Positions 36,150-44,972 of a stretch of DNA of 64,000 bases are shown here, piece by piece. The notes beneath the pieces are model-generated. The model was not told the origin of the DNA. It saw only the letters and a list, made by a program, of their open reading frames with translations, and did not search any database. Both the position numbers and the translations under genes were made by a program. The DNA is taken from contig JAQGON010000016.1 of NCBI GenBank assembly GCA_028293565.1, forward strand, positions 1 to 64,000, given 5' to 3'. Source of the DNA: Verrucomicrobiota bacterium. GTDB lineage: Bacteria > Verrucomicrobiota > Verrucomicrobiia > Opitutales > Opitutaceae. The number at the start of each line of letters is the position of its first letter. The stretch's first letter is position 1.

Positions 36150-38335
36150 GCCGCCCCTACCTCGAAAAAAACCTGCGCATCCTCGTCATCGACGACAACC
36201 GTGCGATTCATGAGGATTTCCGGAAAATCCTCACCGGCGTGACTGAACCCAATCCGACCGAGAGCATGGAGGCCGCGCTGTTTGGCGAGGTGAAGGAGAG
36301 CCGGCTCGCGCACACCTTCGAGGTCGATTCTGCCTACCAGGGAAAGGACGGCCTGGAGATGGTCCGCCAGGCGCTGGAGACGGGCAGGCCCTACGCGATG
36401 GCGTTCATGGACGTGAGGATGCCGCCGGGCTGGGACGGCATCGAGACCACCGCGCAGGTCTGGTCGATCGATCCCGACCTGCAGATCGTGATCTGCACGG
36501 CCTACTCGGATTACTCGTGGGACGGCATGATCCAGAAGCTCGGCCAGTCCGACAAGCTTCTGATCCTGAAAAAGCCCTTCGACAACGTGGAGGCCCTGCA
36601 GCTCGCCACTGCCCTGAGCGAAAAATGGCATCTGGGGCAGCAGGCGAAGGTGCAGATGGCCGACCTCGAGGCGCTCGTCGCCGAGCGCACCCGCGCGCTC
36701 CGGACGGCCATGGAAGCGTCCGAGGTCGCGAACAAGGCCAAGAGCGAGTTCCTCGCCAACATGAGCCACGAAATCCGGACGCCGATGAACGGGATCATCG
36801 GCATGACCGGCATCCTGCTCGATTCCGAACTGCAGCCGGCCCAGCAGGAATTCGCCGAGACGATCCGCTCCAGCGCCGAGACCCTGATGACGATCATCAA
36901 CGACATCCTGGATTTTTCCAAGATCGAGGCCGGCAAGCTCAGCTTCGAAAACCTCGACTTCGACCTGGTGGACACGGTCGAGAGCACCCTCGACATGCTC
37001 GCCGAGCGCGCGCAGGCGAAGGGGATCGAGCTCGTGATGGCGATCCCGCCTGACACGCCCCAAATGCTGCGCGGGGATCCGGGGCGGCTCCGGCAGGTTC
37101 TCACCAACCTCCTCGGCAATGCCGTCAAGTTCACGCTCGGCGGCGAGGTGGTGGTCCGGGTGGGAAAGGTGTCGGAGGACGAGACGCACGCGCTCCTGCG
37201 CTTCGACGTCCACGACACCGGCGTGGGCATTTCGCCCGAGGCGCAGGCGCGCCTGTTTCAGGCCTTCACCCAGGCCGACGCATCCACCACCCGGAAATAT
37301 GGCGGCACGGGCTTGGGCCTCGCGATTTCAAAACGGCTCGTCACAATGATGAACGGCGAGATCGGCGTCCAGAGCGAGCCCGGCCGCGGCTCGACCTTCT
37401 GGTTCACCGTCAGGCTCGAGAAATCCGCGCCGGGCGCGCAGCCGGCGCTCCCCGTGGATCACGACGGCTGGTCGAACCTGCGCGTCCTCGTGGTCGACGA
37501 CAACGCCACCGCCCGCCAGGTGCTCCGCCACCAGATCTTCGCCTGGAAACTCCAGAAGGGCAGCGCCGCCAGCGGGCATGAGGCGCTGCAGACCCTGCGC
37601 CAGGCGGCGGCGGAGGGACGGCCCTACGATCTCGCGCTCCTCGACGTGCAGATGCCGGAGATGGACGGGTTGACGCTGGCCCGCGCGATCAAGGCCGACC
37701 CCGCCATCGCCGCCACGCGCCTGATCGCGCTCACGCCGAAGGGCCACGCGCTGACTCCGGAGGAGGCGAAGAGCGCAACGATCGATGCGTCGCTGGCCAA
37801 GCCGGTCAAATATGCGCGGTTGCTCGACTGCCTCGTGACCGTCATCGGACGGAGCGCGGCGGCAAGCCTGACGGCGAAACCGGGCTCCACCGCTTCCCCG
37901 ATGATTTCCTCGGCGCTCCGCGCCCGGCTGCAGAAGACCCGGATCCTGCTGGCCGAGGACAATATCGTTAACCAGAAGGTCGCCTACGCGATGCTCCAGA
38001 AACTCGGCGCCGCGGCCGACACCGTGGCCAACGGCTTCGAGGTCATTGAGGCGCTGCAGCGGTATCCGTATCCCTTGCTCTTCGTGGATGGGCAGATGCC
38101 CGAGATGGATGGCTACGAGGCGACGCGGATCATCCGCAAACAGGAGCGCGATCCGGCGGCGCCCTGTGCCTGGAAGGCGCCGGTGTACATCATCGCCCTC
38201 ACCGCGAACGCCATGCAGGGCGACCGCGAGCTTTGCTTGGCCGCCGGCATGAACGACTACATCAGCAAGCCGGTCCGCATTCCCGACCTGCAGGCCGCGC
38301 TCGAGCGGTGGCATGCGGCGGGTGCGCTGGCTTGA
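36146..38335 (+). CDS. Hybrid kinase with three receiver domains
   Basis: Protein of 729 residues, no membrane segment. Order: N-terminal receiver (about 10-150, [17 protein letters not shown] in [14 protein letters not shown]), HisKA (about 200-265, histidine in [12 protein letters not shown]), HATPase ([27 protein letters not shown]), receiver 2 (about 450-560, D in [11 protein letters not shown]) and receiver 3 (about 575-725, D in [11 protein letters not shown]). The start overlaps the CHASE8 kinase stop (ATGA), so the N-terminal receiver is the likely acceptor from that kinase, after which the second core would relay phosphate onward. No DNA-binding or GGDEF output is present; the final target lies elsewhere. 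Confidence 0.9.
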   Translation: MSRPYLEKNLRILVIDDNRAIHEDFRKILTGVTEPNPTESMEAALFGEVKESRLAHTFEVDSAYQGKDGLEMVRQALETGRPYAMAFMDVRMPPGWDGIETTAQVWSIDPDLQIVICTAYSDYSWDGMIQKLGQSDKLLILKKPFDNVEALQLATALSEKWHLGQQAKVQMADLEALVAERTRALRTAMEASEVANKAKSEFLANMSHEIRTPMNGIIGMTGILLDSELQPAQQEFAETIRSSAETLMTIINDILDFSKIEAGKLSFENLDFDLVDTVESTLDMLAERAQAKGIELVMAIPPDTPQMLRGDPGRLRQVLTNLLGNAVKFTLGGEVVVRVGKVSEDETHALLRFDVHDTGVGISPEAQARLFQAFTQADASTTRKYGGTGLGLAISKRLVTMMNGEIGVQSEPGRGSTFWFTVRLEKSAPGAQPALPVDHDGWSNLRVLVVDDNATARQVLRHQIFAWKLQKGSAASGHEALQTLRQAAAEGRPYDLALLDVQMPEMDGLTLARAIKADPAIAATRLIALTPKGHALTPEEAKSATIDASLAKPVKYARLLDCLVTVIGRSAAASLTAKPGSTASPMISSALRARLQKTRILLAEDNIVNQKVAYAMLQKLGAAADTVANGFEVIEALQRYPYPLLFVDGQMPEMDGYEATRIIRKQERDPAAPCAWKAPVYIIALTANAMQGDRELCLAAGMNDYISKPVRIPDLQAALERWHAAGALA

Positions 38336-38416
38336 TTTTCCCCTTCAGAAATCCGGCAACCTTTCGCGCCCGAGGGCGTCTCGACATCCGGGCGCGACCC
38401 GCCAAATTACCGCCTC

Positions 38417-38866
38417 ATGACGTCCTCCCACTCCTTGTTCCGGCCGGCCGGTCGCGCGTCGCGCGGTGGTTTCACCCTGCTCGAGATCATGATCGCGCTG
38501 GCCATCCTCAGCCTCCTCGTCGGATTGCTGGTGACGAACCTCGACAAGATTTTCGGCGACGCCCAGGGCTCGACGGCCCAGCTGTTCGTCCGCGAGTCGA
38601 TCAAGCTCCCGCTGACCAGCTACCGCATCCGGATGGGCGACTATCCGTCCACGGCGGAAGGACTGCAGGCGCTGATCAGCGCCCCGGCCGGCAAGGCCGA
38701 GCAGTGGTCGGGGCCGTATTTTTCGGATGCCAGGATCCCGCTCGATCCCTGGGGCGAGCCCTACGTCTACCGGTACCCGGGCACGAAGAACAAGACGGGC
38801 TACGACATCTTCAGCAAGGGCCCCGACAAGACCGAGGGGACCGCCGACGACATCGGCAACTGGTAG
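38417..38866 (+). CDS. gspG: Type II secretion major pseudopilin GspG
   Basis: Protein of 149 residues. A positively charged leader ends at RGG, then the class III prepilin motif GFTLLEIMIALAILSLLVGLLV for cleavage after Gly and assembly into the pseudopilus. The GspG-specific C-terminal part is clear: TSYRIRMGDYPSTAEGLQALI, DPWGEPYVYRYPG and the calcium-site-like DIFSKGPDKTEGTADDIGNW. It starts the gspG-M operon, 81 bp after the hybrid kinase. A prepilin peptidase is required but none is in the window. Confidence 0.95.
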   Translation: MTSSHSLFRPAGRASRGGFTLLEIMIALAILSLLVGLLVTNLDKIFGDAQGSTAQLFVRESIKLPLTSYRIRMGDYPSTAEGLQALISAPAGKAEQWSGPYFSDARIPLDPWGEPYVYRYPGTKNKTGYDIFSKGPDKTEGTADDIGNW

Positions 38867-38881
38867 GGAGGCCAATCCACC

Positions 38882-38937
38882 CCGCGGATGAATCGGTCCC
38901 ACGCGGATAAATTGCCTCCATCCGCGTCCATCCGCGG
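38882..38937. repeat. Nested inverted repeat covering the gspH ATG
   Basis: CCGCGGATG (38882-38890) pairs with CATCCGCGG (38929-38937), and ACGCGGAT (38901-38908) pairs with ATCCGCGT (38920-38927). The upstream gspH ATG (38888-38890) lies inside the outer arm. The words are of the CCGCGGATG filler type, so the repeat has probably been inserted between gspG and gspH. Confidence 0.6.
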
Positions 38938-39448
38938 AAGAGCCCCTTTGAATTTCCGCAGCGGCGGCGGTTTCACCCTGCTGGAAATCCTCCTCTCGCT
39001 CGCGGTGATCGCGCTGCTCGCCGGCGTGCTCGTGAGCGGCTCGGTCCACCTGATGGGCGACAAGCCGTCGACGCCCGAGGATGTTTTCTGGAAGGCCGTG
39101 CAGCAGGCGCGCGCCACGGCGCTCGCGGGCGACCGCGATGTGCGCCTGAGCTTCGATGCGAAGGAAAAAAACTTCGTGGTCGACGATGGCGCGGCGCCGC
39201 AGCTCCTGGCCGTCCCGGCGACGCGTGACCTGACGATCGATTTTTTGCCGGCTCAAACCGCGCGCAGCACGGTCCTCATCGGCGGTGAGCTGGTCGATTC
39301 CCAGGCAATTCCCTACGTCATGTTCTTTGCCGACGGCACGTGCAGCCCGTTCCGCACGCAGTTTCGCAACGGCGGCGCCGCCCGCGCGGTGGAAATCGAT
39401 CCGTGGACGTGCGCGCGCGTCCTGCCGAAAATCGAAGGGAGCCCCTGA
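38888..39448 (+). CDS. gspH: Type II secretion minor pseudopilin GspH
   Basis: Protein of 186 residues from the ATG, with the prepilin motif GGGFTLLEILLSLAVIALLAGVLV and a GspH-like strand-rich body (DVRLSFDAKEKNFVVDD, TIDFLPA, IPYVMFFADGTCSPFRTQF). It initiates or stabilises the pseudopilus tip. From the ATG at 38888 the leader is 28 residues long and is encoded by an inverted repeat. A TTG at 38948 (MNFRSGG before the cleavage site), preceded by GGAAGAG, would give a normal 7-residue leader and may be the true start. The ATG is listed for completeness. Confidence 0.82.
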   Translation: MNRSHADKLPPSASIRGRAPLNFRSGGGFTLLEILLSLAVIALLAGVLVSGSVHLMGDKPSTPEDVFWKAVQQARATALAGDRDVRLSFDAKEKNFVVDDGAAPQLLAVPATRDLTIDFLPAQTARSTVLIGGELVDSQAIPYVMFFADGTCSPFRTQFRNGGAARAVEIDPWTCARVLPKIEGSP

Positions 39449-39449
39449 G

Positions 39450-39896
39450 ATGCGCCGCGGTTTCACCCTCCTGGAAGTGATGGTCTCGCTCGCCATCTTC
39501 GCCATGGGCGCGATCGTGCTCGGCGCGGCGTACGTCAACGTGCTCAACGCCTACGAGACGGCGCAGAAGGGCAACCAGGTGGATCAGGACGTGCGCTTTG
39601 CGCGCTCGCTGCTCCTGGCCGAGCCGGACCGCGACAAGGCCGAGCGCGGCGGGGATTTCGACGCGGGCGACGGCCGCCGCGTGCAGTGGCATGCGACGAT
39701 TGAAACGACGCTGATCGCCGACCTCTTCCAGGTGACCTTTGTGTGCGAGGCCGGCGGCACGGGCGGTGGCGCGCAGCCGGCGGTGACGGAGACGTTCACG
39801 ATCATGCGCCCGACCTGGGCCGATCCGGTGGAGAACGGAAAACTTCGGCAGGCGGCGCTGGACCGGATCAAGGAGCTTCAAGGAGTCAAAAAATGA
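39450..39896 (+). CDS. gspI: Type II secretion minor pseudopilin GspI
   Basis: Protein of 148 residues beginning MRRGFTLLEVMVSLAIFAMGAIVLGAAY: a 4-residue leader and textbook cleavage motif. GspI forms the tip trimer with GspJ and GspK. The ATG follows the gspH stop after one base, and the gspJ ATG overlaps its stop (ATGA), so the set is translationally coupled. The frame extends upstream inside gspH as a shadow. Confidence 0.88.
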   Translation: MRRGFTLLEVMVSLAIFAMGAIVLGAAYVNVLNAYETAQKGNQVDQDVRFARSLLLAEPDRDKAERGGDFDAGDGRRVQWHATIETTLIADLFQVTFVCEAGGTGGGAQPAVTETFTIMRPTWADPVENGKLRQAALDRIKELQGVKK

Positions 39897-40660
39897 AGCG
39901 CGCACTGCGGATTGCGGATGACGGAACGCCCAGGCGTATCCGAGGCGCGGCGGCGGCTTCCGGCGCTCCTTCATGCCCCGACCTTTCCGACGCTGGAAAA
40001 CGCCCGGTCATCGGCCCGCCGCTATCCGCTCGAGCGTTCACGCTGCTCGAGATCCTGCTCTCCCTGGCCCTGACCGCGTTGGTCCTGGTCTCGCTCAATG
40101 TCTTTGTCTTCTCGATGGGGGAGCTCTGGGGGCGCAACACGGAGTTCCGCCTGTTCGACCGGCATGTGCGGGCCGTCACGCGTTTTCTCGAGCAGGAGCT
40201 CCAGGCGGCGTCGCTGCCGCCGGCGGCGGCTGGCGCGGTCGCGGTGGCGCCGCAGGAAATCAGGTCCCAGGCGGGCGTGACGGAGAATCTGCTCACCTTC
40301 GAGCTCACCTCCGGCAGCCGGATTCTGACCTGGCCCGACCGTCCGCTGCCGGAGGTGATCTGCTCGCTTCAGGTCCGCGACCGGGAGGGACTCCTGATGC
40401 TCTGGCATTCCCGGCTGGAAAAGAAATTCGAGGACGATCCCCCGCGCGAGGCCCTCATCACCCCGCTGGTGACGGCGATCTCGTACGATTACTACGATGC
40501 GGATTTCAAGGCGTGGAAAAACGAGACGACCTTCCGCAAGGACAACAACGGCCAGCTGGAGGCGCCGCAGCGGCTCCGGCTGAAGTTCGCCTACGGAAAA
40601 TTCGCGCGCGAGAGCGTCATCGTCCTGGCGCCGCCGACGGCGGGCCTGCCGAACTTCTGA
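39893..40660 (+). CDS. gspJ: Type II secretion minor pseudopilin GspJ
   Basis: Protein of 255 residues with motif SARAFTLLEILLSLALTALVLVSLNVFVFS and a long GspJ-like body (LFDRHVRAVTRFLEQELQAASLP, LLTFELTSGSR, EALITPLVTAISYDYYDADFKAWKNE). It starts at 39893 inside the gspI stop. The leader before the cleavage site is about 47 residues, far longer than normal and low in complexity, and the residue before the cleavage point is Ala rather than Gly. Whether it is processed normally is uncertain. Confidence 0.85.
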   Translation: MKRALRIADDGTPRRIRGAAAASGAPSCPDLSDAGKRPVIGPPLSARAFTLLEILLSLALTALVLVSLNVFVFSMGELWGRNTEFRLFDRHVRAVTRFLEQELQAASLPPAAAGAVAVAPQEIRSQAGVTENLLTFELTSGSRILTWPDRPLPEVICSLQVRDREGLLMLWHSRLEKKFEDDPPREALITPLVTAISYDYYDADFKAWKNETTFRKDNNGQLEAPQRLRLKFAYGKFARESVIVLAPPTAGLPNF

Positions 40661-40672
40661 GGAGCACCACGA

Positions 40673-41896
40673 ATGAACGCGAAGGAGCACGAATTCGGGA
40701 GCGGGCTGGCTTCGGGACCCGCCCAATTTTGTCCGGCACCCGGCTTCGCGCCCCTTCCTTTCCCCTCGGGGTCAAACCAACGGGGTTCGGGGATTCGCGG
40801 CTCGGTGCTCGTGATCGTCCTGGTGACGCTCCTGTTCACTTCGTTCGCGCTGGTGCTTTTCGTGGAGCAGGCGAGCTCCGACCTGCTGGTCGAGTCGCGG
40901 GACGCGGTCGCGAAGCGGCTTCGCCGCGACGGCTACTCGGCGCTCGAGGCGTCGCTGGCGTCGCTGGAGGATTTCCGCCGGGCGGGCGGGGTGCTGCACA
41001 GTCCGGCCGAGGGCTGGCGGAACCCGCTGGTTTTTTCGCTGTGGCAGCCGCGCGCGGGCTGCACCGTGGAGGCGACGGCGGAGGACGAGAGCGGGAAGAT
41101 TTCGCTCACGAACGTCGACGCCGCGACGCTCGGGAATCTCTTCAAGTTCTGGGAGCTGAAGCCGGCGGATGCCGAGCGCCTGACCGATGCGCTGCTCGGC
41201 TGGATGCGCCGCGATTACGTGCCGGTCTCGTCGCGTTCGCCCGACTACGACCAGGGCGCGCTGCCGTTCGCGGCGCCGGCCCGGCCGCTGCGGTCCTTTT
41301 CGGAACTGGCTTCGATCGACGACGCCCGGGAGGTTTTCTTCGACGCGCAGGGGCGGCCGAACGACCTCTGGCGCCGGTTCACCGCGGTCTTTTCGCTTTT
41401 CAACTTCCGGCAGGCGAACCTGAACGCGGCGACGCCCGACGTGCTCGCGGCGCTCGGGTTTTCGGACGCGTCGCAGTATCAGCGGCTCAATGAATACCTC
41501 GCCGGCAAGGGGCAATATTCGTCGCAGGGGCCGCAGTGGCTGCTCTCGGCCGCGCAGGCGGCGGGACTGCTCGGCACGCCTTCGCTCTCCGCCGGCGCGG
41601 GGACGGAGGTGCGCGCGGTGCGGGTGAACGTGACCGTGCACGAGGGCCGAAATAGCTTCAGATTGAGCGCGGTCGTGGCACCTTCGGGCGGCGCGACGGT
41701 CGTAAAGGCCGCGGCGACGCCCGCCCGGTCGACTTCATCCGCCACGTCTCTCGCCACCACGGGAGGAGTCGCCGCTACGGGTTCCCAACCCGCGCCCGCC
41801 GCCTCCGTCCCGCAGCTCAACTATCCATTTACGCTCTTGGAAATTAAGGAAAATGGTGAGATTCCCACCATTCCGTCCGCGCCTTCCACCGAATGA
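40673..41896 (+). CDS. gspK: Type II secretion protein GspK
   Basis: Protein of 407 residues. The hydrophobic segment follows RGSGIRG (GSVLVIVLVTLLFTSFALVLF), the usual GspK form without FTLLE, then the large alpha-helical head with SAEDESGKISLTNVD-like AEDESGKISLTNVDAATL, LTDALLGWMRRD, PARPLRSFSELASID and NLNAATPDVLAALGF. It caps the pseudopilus tip. The leader of about 40 residues is long and partly encoded by filler-like words (ACGAAT...CACGAAT). A Pro/Ala/Thr-rich tail follows residue 345. The stop overlaps the GspL-like start (ATGA). Confidence 0.87.
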   Translation: MNAKEHEFGSGLASGPAQFCPAPGFAPLPFPSGSNQRGSGIRGSVLVIVLVTLLFTSFALVLFVEQASSDLLVESRDAVAKRLRRDGYSALEASLASLEDFRRAGGVLHSPAEGWRNPLVFSLWQPRAGCTVEATAEDESGKISLTNVDAATLGNLFKFWELKPADAERLTDALLGWMRRDYVPVSSRSPDYDQGALPFAAPARPLRSFSELASIDDAREVFFDAQGRPNDLWRRFTAVFSLFNFRQANLNAATPDVLAALGFSDASQYQRLNEYLAGKGQYSSQGPQWLLSAAQAAGLLGTPSLSAGAGTEVRAVRVNVTVHEGRNSFRLSAVVAPSGGATVVKAAATPARSTSSATSLATTGGVAATGSQPAPAASVPQLNYPFTLLEIKENGEIPTIPSAPSTE

Positions 41897-43032
41897 CCTC
41901 ACCCGCCTCCAACCCGACCGACACCGGGGCCGCGTCGAAGGTGGTCCTGCTGCCGGACGCCTTGTTTTTCGCGCGCGCCGCGGCGATCACGGCCGGCGCC
42001 ACGGCGGCCGAGGCGGCCGCGCAGGTCGAGCTCGCGCTCGAAGCTTCGTCGCCTTTCCCCGCGGCGCAGCTGTTTTATGGCTTTCACTGGCTGCCCGGCG
42101 CGGAACGCGCCCTCGTGTTTGCGGCCTACCGCCGCCGTTTTCCGCGCGAACAGGTCGAGGCATGGAGCGGCGCCGAGCTGGTGCTCCCGGCCTTTGCCGC
42201 GCTGTTCGGCAGCGAGGTCGAGCCGGCCACGACGATGCTCGTGACGTCGGTGGAGGGGCTGACCGCGATCCATTGGGACCAGGGACGAATTCCGGCGGCC
42301 GTGCTGTTTCGTCCGTGGTCCTCCGACGCCACGGAGGCCGGGCGCGCGGTGGTCCGCGACGAGCTGCTGCGGGGCATCGCCGCTAGCCGGCAGGTGATCG
42401 AACTTCCGGCGCCGCCGCTGGCGGAGGCCGCGGCGCGGGGCGGCAGCGAGTTTTCCTTTCGCGCGGGCGAGCGCGTTTCCCGGCTGCCAGCCGCGTCGGC
42501 CGCGACGCTCGATGTGCGCGACAAGGCCGAGCTTGCCGCCTTCCGTCAGGGCCGCGCACGCGACGTGATGCTCTGGCGGGTTTTCATCGGCTGCGCGGCG
42601 GCGATCGTGCTGGTGGGGCTCGGGTGCGCCGGACTTTACGGCGCCGGTTTTTGGGAAAGGACCCGCGAGCGGAAAGTGAAGGCGCAGCAGCCGGTGGTCG
42701 ACCAGGTCATGACGGCGCAGACGCTTTCGACGCGGATCAACGAGCTTTCCTCGAAGCGGCTCCTGCCGCTGGAAATGATCTCGCTGGTAAGCGGGATCAA
42801 GCCGGCCTCGATCCAGTTCCAGCGCACGACGACCGAGGGCCTGTACACGCTGAAGGTCGATGCGCAGACCGCATCGCCGGCTGAGGTGTCGACTTTCCGC
42901 TCGGCGCTCGCCGACCTGCCGGCGGTCGAGCGGGTCGAGGTGCGCGACCAGCGCACGCGCGACAACCTCATGTCGTTCACCCTGGTGGTCAGCTTCAAAC
43001 CCGACGTGCTCAAGCCCGCGACCCCGTCATGA
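41893..43032 (+). CDS. GspL/PilN-like assembly platform protein
   Basis: Protein of 379 residues: a cytoplasmic N-terminal part (1-225) with weak likeness to the actin-like domain of GspL/PilM, one membrane helix (about 228-252, VFIGCAAAIVLVGLGCAGLYGAG), a coiled segment and a small periplasmic ferredoxin-like domain at the end (SIQFQRTTTEGLYTLKVDAQTASPAEVSTFRSALADLPAVERVEV), as in GspL and PilN. It would link the ATPase GspE to the pseudopilus platform. Coupled by ATGA to gspK before it and to the GspM-like gene after it. The identification rests on position and layout more than motifs. Confidence 0.7.
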   Translation: MTSPASNPTDTGAASKVVLLPDALFFARAAAITAGATAAEAAAQVELALEASSPFPAAQLFYGFHWLPGAERALVFAAYRRRFPREQVEAWSGAELVLPAFAALFGSEVEPATTMLVTSVEGLTAIHWDQGRIPAAVLFRPWSSDATEAGRAVVRDELLRGIAASRQVIELPAPPLAEAAARGGSEFSFRAGERVSRLPAASAATLDVRDKAELAAFRQGRARDVMLWRVFIGCAAAIVLVGLGCAGLYGAGFWERTRERKVKAQQPVVDQVMTAQTLSTRINELSSKRLLPLEMISLVSGIKPASIQFQRTTTEGLYTLKVDAQTASPAEVSTFRSALADLPAVERVEVRDQRTRDNLMSFTLVVSFKPDVLKPATPS

Positions 43033-43559
43033 GACCCTTGAAGGCATTTTTCCTTGGCCGGCTGCTGCGCGAGAAGCTGCTGCTGGTGACGATCGCGGCG
43101 CTGGTCGCGGTGACGGTGCTGCTGAGCTTCAGCAGGCGCGCCGGGATTTTCTGGCGGCTGCAGCGCACCACGACGGTCACCCTGGCCGAGCAGCAGCAGT
43201 GGCTGCAGAACCGCCGGTCGATCGAGCAGGGGGCGGAGGCGGCGGCGCGGAACCTGGACCCGGCGCGGACGCTCGACGACACCCGGCTCGTGGGCGAGCT
43301 CAACGCGCTGGCCCGCGGCCAGGGCCTGCGCTTCACCAACGACACGCCGCAGACCGTGCGCAGCGGACAGTTCGCGATGCACACCGTGCAGTTCAATTTG
43401 CTGAAGTGCGACTGGGAGGCCCTGAAGCGCTTCTACCTGGAGCTGACGAAGCGTTCGCCCTACGTCGGCATCGAGCAGTTCAGCCTCCAGGCCGAGCGGG
43501 CCAACCCCGCGCAGCTGAACGCCTCGCTCCGCGTCTCGTCGATCGAGATCGTACGATAG
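43029..43559 (+). CDS. GspM/PilO-like assembly platform protein
   Basis: Protein of 176 residues: short cytoplasmic tail, one helix (about 18-35, LLLVTIAALVAVTVLLSF), a coiled coil (about 45-95) and a small periplasmic alpha/beta domain with a CDWEALKRFYLELTKRSPYVGIEQFSLQAE pattern typical of PilO/GspM folds. It overlaps the GspL-like gene by 4 nt and is the last gene of the operon. In T2SS it pairs with GspL in the inner membrane. Confidence 0.7.
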   Translation: MRPLKAFFLGRLLREKLLLVTIAALVAVTVLLSFSRRAGIFWRLQRTTTVTLAEQQQWLQNRRSIEQGAEAAARNLDPARTLDDTRLVGELNALARGQGLRFTNDTPQTVRSGQFAMHTVQFNLLKCDWEALKRFYLELTKRSPYVGIEQFSLQAERANPAQLNASLRVSSIEIVR

Positions 43560-43565
43560 AAACCT

Positions 43566-43710
43566 CGCAGTTCGCAGTTCGGAGATCGCAGTTCGGAGAT
43601 CCGTCCGGCGCGGGCCGCGGTCAGGGTATCCTATCCACTGGCGAAACTGCCGCGCCTCATCTCGGGGGCGCCGGGGTCGGCGAACTCCGAACTGCGAACT
43701 CCGAACTGCG
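43566..43710. repeat. Long hairpin of CGCAGTTCGGAG words
   Basis: Tandem CGCAGTTCGGAG-type words at 43566-43598 are mirrored by CGAACTCCGAACTGCG words at 43681-43710. The two arms of about 30 nt flank about 80 bp with no gene. Related words appear after the Ig gene at 53866-53900 and in the 56283-56443 gap. Confidence 0.6.
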
Positions 43711-43731
43711 ATCAGCGCGCGTCGCGCTGAT
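43711..43731 (+). terminator. Hairpin after the gsp operon
   Basis: ATCAGCGCG (43711-43719), loop CGT, and CGCGCTGAT (43723-43731) form a perfect 9-bp stem followed by TCTGACTGTTCTGTT. It probably ends the gspG-M transcript or separates it from the DUF3570 operon. Confidence 0.5.
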
Positions 43732-43807
43732 TCTGACTGTTCTGTTACGAACCTGCGCCCGATTCCCACTCGCCATGACCGGCGCTTCGGATGAATTCGG
43801 AGGCGAT

Positions 43808-44962
43808 ATGAGGTCGGTGCAGATTCAAGGACGGGTCGTCGTGGTGGCCGGGTTGCTGGCCTGGCTCTCGCCGCGCCAGGGCCGGGCGGAGGATTCCGTC
43901 GCCTACAAATACGAGGACTACGCCGAATCCGGCGGACGCATCTCCGTGCAGGCCCAATACGGCCGGGTCGAAAAAGACCTCGGCCCCGACCTGCATTTCA
44001 AGCTGCAGGGCGTGATCGACGCCATCGCCGGCGCGACGCCCAACGGCGAGCCCCCCGCGACTCCGGGCGGGCCGGTGCCGCTCACCGAGCTGCACGATCG
44101 GCGGAAGGCCTGGAGCACGGAGCTTTCGCGGCAGTTTCCGCGGGTGAACGTCACGCTTGGCTACGCGAACAGCCGCGAGAGCGATTACGTCTCGGACGCG
44201 TGGTCGGTCAACACGCTGACGGATTTCAACCAGAAGAACACCACGCTGCTGGCCGGCGTGGCCGTGACCAACGACGATGTCCGCGTGCTCTACCTCTTCA
44301 AGGATCAGAAAAAACGCAGCCTCGACCTGATCGCGGGGGTCACGCAGCTGCTGGGTCCGTCGACCTCGGTGACCTGCAACCTCGGTTACGGCCGCAGCAC
44401 GGGATTTCTGGGCGATCCTTACCGGCTGATCCAGAAACGCACGGAGGTTTTTCCCGGGCTGTTCCTGCCGGTGGATTACGGCGAGAGCCGCCCGCACGAG
44501 CGCGACAAGTGGACAGTGCAGGCCTCGGTCAACCACGCGGTCGCCGCCGTGCACGGTGCCGTCGAGGCGGGCTACCGGTATTATCAGGATTCCTTCGGCT
44601 CGCGCGCGCACACGGTCGAGGCGGCGTGGTTCCAGCAGTGCGGCGAGCACCTCGTGCTGAGCCCCTCGGTCCGCTTCTACGAGCAGGACGCCGCCGACTT
44701 CTACCTCATCTCGCTGAACGGCCAGGGCTTCACCCCGGCGTTCAAACCGAATCCGGCGGGCCCGTATTATTCGTCCGACTACCGGCTCTCCGCGCTGCGC
44801 AGTCTCACCCTCGGGTTGAAGGCGGTGTGGACGTTCAACGCCTCCTGGCAGTTTGACGCGGCGATCGAAAAGTACGAGATGCGCGGCACGGACGGCATGA
44901 CCTCGCAAAGCGCCTATCCCCGGGCCACGATGAAAACGGTCGGCCTGAAATTTACCTGGTGA
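43808..44962 (+). CDS. DUF3570 predicted outer-membrane barrel
   Basis: Protein of 384 residues with a signal peptide (1-38, ending GRAEDS) and alternating strands throughout, closing in MKTVGLKFTW, an outer-membrane-type C-terminus. The pattern EDSVAYKYEDYAESGGRISVQAQYGRVEKDLG near the N-terminus and HDRRKAWSTELSRQFPRVNVTLGYANSRESDYVS match the DUF3570 family. The ATG at 43808 has a strong GGAGG four bases upstream, so it is preferred over an in-frame ATG at 43775. It is first in a row with ApbE-like, thioredoxin and DUF4266 genes, a combination I recognise as recurrent but uncharacterised. Role unknown; an export or anchoring barrel for the small lipoprotein is possible. Confidence 0.85.
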   Translation: MRSVQIQGRVVVVAGLLAWLSPRQGRAEDSVAYKYEDYAESGGRISVQAQYGRVEKDLGPDLHFKLQGVIDAIAGATPNGEPPATPGGPVPLTELHDRRKAWSTELSRQFPRVNVTLGYANSRESDYVSDAWSVNTLTDFNQKNTTLLAGVAVTNDDVRVLYLFKDQKKRSLDLIAGVTQLLGPSTSVTCNLGYGRSTGFLGDPYRLIQKRTEVFPGLFLPVDYGESRPHERDKWTVQASVNHAVAAVHGAVEAGYRYYQDSFGSRAHTVEAAWFQQCGEHLVLSPSVRFYEQDAADFYLISLNGQGFTPAFKPNPAGPYYSSDYRLSALRSLTLGLKAVWTFNASWQFDAAIEKYEMRGTDGMTSQSAYPRATMKTVGLKFTW

Positions 44963-44972
44963 ACCTTTTCGC

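Noticed and set aside
41800-41860. FTLLEI near the GspK C-terminus, like a prepilin cleavage motif
   Set aside because: It lies in a Pro/Ala-rich tail without a following hydrophobic helix, and the DNA is unlike the pseudopilin motif codons; judged chance.
43566-43710. Possible CRISPR-like array in the CGCAGTTCGGAG words
   Set aside because: The words are adjacent, have no regular spacers and are mirrored into a hairpin; no cas gene is in the window.
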